From Bacteroidales bacterium UBA5197 (GTDB taxonomy: Bacteria; Bacteroidota; Bacteroidia; Bacteroidales; Lentimicrobiaceae), in contig DHVX01000062.1 in the NCBI GenBank assembly GCA_002412885.1, positions 132,951-196,950 of the forward strand: a stretch of DNA of 64,000 nucleotides, in the 5' to 3' direction. A model generated the notes under the pieces. That model saw only the letters and a program-made list of their open reading frames with translations, searched no databases and was not told where the DNA came from. The position numbers were made by a program, and so were the translations under genes. Below, in pieces: positions 61,346-64,000 of this stretch; positions within the stretch are counted from its first letter, which is position 1; every line of letters starts with the position of its first letter.

Positions 61346-61703
61346 AGATATCGTCGCTGCTGAGGGTAACGCATACCCGGTCGATTTTTCCGCCAAGTGG
61401 AGGATTGAGCTTTGAAATTTTCACTTCTGCGTCTGTTACATCAGTAAACTGTTCGTGCACCGCCATGATAATACGGTGGGCAACATGCTCGAGGAGATGT
61501 GAACTTTGGTCCATTTCCTTTTTAACAGTTTCATAAACAGCGAGATAGTTAACTGTGTCTTCAAGTTTATCGCTGTGCTCGGCGGTACTGGTATCTACCT
61601 GAATAAAAAGGTCAACAATAAACCGGGTGCCGATTAGCTGTTCTTCCTTAAAATGTCCGTGGTAGGAGAAAAACTCCATACCTTCAATTGAAATCATGCC
61701 CAT
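61338..61703 (-). CDS. folB: Dihydroneopterin aldolase
   Basis: A 121-residue protein of normal FolB length. Family motifs are F-F-S-Y-H-G-H-F-K-E-E-Q at residues 11-22, T-V-N-Y, S-S-H-L-L-E-H-V-A-H-R-I and K-L-N-P-P-L-G-G-K-I-D-R-V. It cleaves 7,8-dihydroneopterin to 6-hydroxymethyl-dihydropterin and glycolaldehyde in folate synthesis. No other folate gene lies here. It lies just right of the island in the order folB, CWC, tRNA-Cys, all on the minus strand. Confidence 0.95.
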   Translation of the reverse strand: MGMISIEGMEFFSYHGHFKEEQLIGTRFIVDLFIQVDTSTAEHSDKLEDTVNYLAVYETVKKEMDQSSHLLEHVAHRIIMAVHEQFTDVTDAEVKISKLNPPLGGKIDRVCVTLSSDDIYE

Positions 61704-62227
61704 AAGTTCTGGTTTTTAGCAAAGATAATTAAAGTTGAGTTATAAGAAAAACATAAGGCGACGTTTTGATACTATTGCCATGAATTTTCGGCGATTATGT
61801 GAGTTGACCTTTTATTGTTAACGGATTCCGGCTGATACAGTGAAAGCTCATCTTAACGCAAAACATCTAAATATCTACATATTAATGTTAAATATTTGTT
61901 AATGTATCTGTTTGGCTATCAGGTAGATTGAACCAAACTATAACCTATCTGGTTTATTGCATCAGATTAACCCATTTGGCTGATGATGACGGCAATTACT
62001 GCTGATCTCAACGTAAGCCAAACAACTCTCCAACAAACTCGGAAAGCCAAAAAGTGCAGCAGATAAACTCTGAAGCCTTTTTTCAGGTTCCTGCCGCACA
62101 TAATCCGGATTGATAATTATTTTGTGATCAGTTGAAAGTAAGTAAACAGGTTCAATTTTTTGCCAAAGGGTAATTTTTGAACCATTCCTTAATTCAGATC
62201 TTCATTTAACAATTTAAGGAGGTAAAT
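61704..62227. other. Intergenic region before the metzincin-like gene
   Basis: A 524-bp region. The only feature seen is a strong Shine-Dalgarno sequence (AAGGAGGT, about 62217-62224) just before the next start. No gene, RNA or promoter could be identified with confidence. Confidence 0.5.
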
Positions 62228-63349
62228 ATGGCAACTTGTTTAGAATGGGGAGTGGAACGTCATCAGGAATGTTCCCAAACAGCAGACCAGGGATATAATT
62301 CATGCACCCAAACCCGCGACGATGGGTACCGCGATTGTTGCACCTGGTGGCCATGTTCATGGGCATGTAAAGCCTGGGTATGGGTTTCAAATATTGTGTG
62401 TGTAGCCTGGACATGGGTTTCGAATGTGGTATGCGTCGCATGGACATGGATAACCACCGCAGTTTGTTTGGTGTGGGATGTAATAACCACTATCGTCAAT
62501 GCAATTCTGGTTACCATTGAATCAATCATCGGCTGGATACTATCGGCCATTGCATTCGTAATAGAACTGATTCTTTCAATTCCTTATTTGGGAACTATTT
62601 TAAAGTTCATCTGGAATTTTATCACAACAGTCATTGTAGTTGCTGCTTCGGGGTTTGATTTTATACTTGGAGCCATCGGCATCCGACCTGAAAAGCTTTT
62701 GCGGGTTTGCACAGTAATTCTCCGTGATGAAAGGGGTGGTGTAGTGGCTTCGAATGAGGTTACCCGAAGCCTGCTGCAAATGGCCTGTGACATATACAAA
62801 CGCGACTGCAATGTCCGGGTAATTCCTTCAAAACCGTTTAAATATTCCTCAGGATTTGCCGGAGCTGAGCAGGTGAACGACGACTGGATAATTATTGACG
62901 GCAGCAATAGTGATGCCGATATTCTTGATGTTCCCTGTATTTCAGCCAATTCATCTCTTGGAACACCGGCTTCTACTTTCCAGTTCAAATCGGCCTTGCT
63001 TTGCTTTTTCGGAGCATGGCGAAGGGTTACGGGTTACGGAAGTCCGGTTACCTGTTTTATCATCAGAAGCCTGCCCGATGCCTTGGGTTGCCAGGTTACA
63101 TTTACCGATTATGCAACTGTACAAGGCACACTTACGCTGCCGCATCCAAGTCCCAGAACTCTGGCCCACGAAGTCGGACATGCCTGTATGCTGGGCCACC
63201 AGTGTGTGGATAATGACAACGCCAATATGATGGCAACACAGGCCGAATGCGACCCGGATTCAAGCACACCTCCTGACAGAATCAATCCCCGGATTGATAA
63301 TATGCAGACTTTGATAATCAGAGCTTCCAAACACGTTACCTATTTCTGA
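62228..63349 (+). CDS. Metzincin-like protein with Trp/Cys-rich repeat N-terminus
   Basis: A 373-residue protein. Residues about 10-40 have Cys repeats of the type D-Q-G-Y-N-S-C and D-D-G-Y-R-D-C-C. Residues about 45-85 have three Trp/Cys repeats (A-W-V-W-V-S-N-I-V-C-V, A-W-T-W-V-S-N-V-V-C-V, A-W-T-W-I-T-T-A-V-C-L). Long hydrophobic stretches follow to about 150. The C-terminal half ends in a zinc-protease motif, H314-E-V-G-H318-A-C-M-L-G-H324, with a Met-containing N-M-M-A turn nearby. The third metal ligand spacing fits a metzincin, but Gly at the third-from-last position of the motif is Met321. No signal peptide precedes the Cys-repeats. A strong Shine-Dalgarno drives it. Probably an exported toxin-like or effector protease; function unknown. 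Confidence 0.7.
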   Translation: MATCLEWGVERHQECSQTADQGYNSCTQTRDDGYRDCCTWWPCSWACKAWVWVSNIVCVAWTWVSNVVCVAWTWITTAVCLVWDVITTIVNAILVTIESIIGWILSAIAFVIELILSIPYLGTILKFIWNFITTVIVVAASGFDFILGAIGIRPEKLLRVCTVILRDERGGVVASNEVTRSLLQMACDIYKRDCNVRVIPSKPFKYSSGFAGAEQVNDDWIIIDGSNSDADILDVPCISANSSLGTPASTFQFKSALLCFFGAWRRVTGYGSPVTCFIIRSLPDALGCQVTFTDYATVQGTLTLPHPSPRTLAHEVGHACMLGHQCVDNDNANMMATQAECDPDSSTPPDRINPRIDNMQTLIIRASKHVTYF

Positions 63350-63368
63350 TCCGCAAAAACACAAAAAT

Positions 63369-63791
63369 ATGAAAGAGCTCATCATCAGTCATCCGTCACA
63401 GTTAAATAGTCTTTCCACACTTCCTTTGGTAGGGATGAAAAATTTCGGATCTATCCGTTTAAGTGGAAATATGTCTGAACATCCGAATAAGACTGACTAC
63501 GAAAAAACCTTAAACCGGCAATCCCGTGCCTGTGGATGCGACTCAAGTGCGAAAGGCTTGCTGATAGGCCTGTTTGCTTCAGGTGCATTTGAGATTTTCA
63601 GATTTGCAACCATGGAAAATTCAATTGGCAGTTCGGCCATTACCATACTTGCAACAACAGTATTATTTGCTGTGGCCGGGAAAGCTTATGGATTGGTAAA
63701 AGCCAACAGTAAGCTTAAGAGAACGGTTTCAGAAATCCAGAAAGAATGGAGACCGGAGAAGGAATTTAAAGAAGGGATTGTATGTGGATGA
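63369..63791 (+). CDS. Small membrane protein linked to the metzincin-like gene
   Basis: A 140-residue protein starting 19 bp after the metzincin-like gene. The N-terminal 55 residues are polar, then A-C-G-C-D-S-S-A-K, then two hydrophobic helices (about 62-80 and 88-110) and a charged C-terminal tail. It has no family I recognise. The close spacing suggests a partner, such as an immunity, anchoring or processing protein for the upstream product. Confidence 0.55.
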   Translation: MKELIISHPSQLNSLSTLPLVGMKNFGSIRLSGNMSEHPNKTDYEKTLNRQSRACGCDSSAKGLLIGLFASGAFEIFRFATMENSIGSSAITILATTVLFAVAGKAYGLVKANSKLKRTVSEIQKEWRPEKEFKEGIVCG

Positions 63792-63794
63792 TAC

Positions 63795-64000
63795 GAGGAC
63801 AAGGGGACAAGGTGAGGGTGGCGAGGGGCGGAAAAAAGGGACGAGGGACGCAGATTGGACACGGGGACACGAGGACAAGGGGACAAGGAGAGGGTGGCGA
63901 GGGGCGGAAAAAAGGGGCGAGGGACGGTAATAGGGGCGAGGGGCGGAAAAAAGGGACGAGGGACGGTAATAGGGACGAGGGACGGAAAAAGGGGCGAGGG
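63795..64000 (+). repeat. G-rich, purine-skewed tandem repeat, open at the window end
   Basis: Units built from GAGGGACGG, AAAAAAGGG and GACAAGGGG repeat to the window edge. Two longer copies begin at 63795 and 63871 (period 76 bp) and share most of 55 bp. The plus strand has almost no pyrimidine runs, so the minus strand is C/T-rich. No coding frame is credible. Such arrays are seen in other Bacteroidota genomes and may be assembly-sensitive. Confidence 0.7.

Overview
The window looks like the chromosome of a Bacteroidota bacterium, probably an environmental member near Bacteroidales. Three secreted proteins carry type IX secretion (T9SS) C-terminal sorting domains. Most genes lack a Shine-Dalgarno sequence. 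Several upstream regions carry the Bacteroidota -7 element TAnnTTTG. Envelope proteins start with Bacteroidota-type signal peptides ending in A-Q or S-Q. Base composition is moderately AT-rich, and distinctly AT-richer between about 39.8 and 50 kb.

Left chromosomal flank (1-15.05 kb). An SGNH/SGNH/MBOAT operon for polymer O-acetylation (its first gene is cut by the window edge) is followed by a tripartite HipBST-type toxin-antitoxin operon with three operator copies at exact 61-bp spacing. Then come an outer-membrane barrel protein, a DUF2891 protein, a block of small unknown membrane proteins and a two-HTH regulator. A minus-strand run then encodes a porin, an FMN-binding exported protein, an MntP-type Mn efflux protein, glutaminyl-tRNA synthetase and its cognate tRNA-Gln(CTG).

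Mobile island (15.05-61.0 kb). A 19-bp direct repeat, identical to the 3' end of tRNA-Cys(GCA), lies at 15051-15069 and again inside the intact tRNA-Cys at 60978-60996. A tyrosine integrase (59663-60832) sits next to the intact tRNA, and a 16-bp repeat lies just inside each end. The interval is therefore a tRNA-Cys-integrated element of about 45.9 kb. Its left end is a control and replication module: an XRE repressor with paired operators, an excisionase-like HTH protein, a P-loop ATPase, an 11-copy iteron cluster and a primase-associated protein. Cargo follows in order: a T9SS-exported repeat protein; a complete type 1 BREX phage-defence operon (brxA, brxB, brxC, pglX, pglZ, brxL) with an AbiGi-family gene between pglX and pglZ; exported proteins; a probable integron-type gene cassette; a divergent seven-gene cluster of unknown function (ABC exporter, two ion or solute permeases, methyltransferase, HTH-fused large protein, two orphan proteins); insertion-sequence debris; and three large surface proteins. 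I see no relaxase, conjugation or virion genes.

Right chromosomal flank (61.05-64 kb). It holds folB, a cysteine-rich CWC protein, a metzincin-like protein with an unusual Trp/Cys-repeat N-terminus, a small membrane protein and a G-rich tandem repeat that runs off the window.

The best candidate for an undescribed system is the divergent cluster at 40883-49181. The most solidly supported novelty is the island itself: a BREX-bearing, tRNA-Cys-targeted, apparently replication-competent element without its own conjugation genes.
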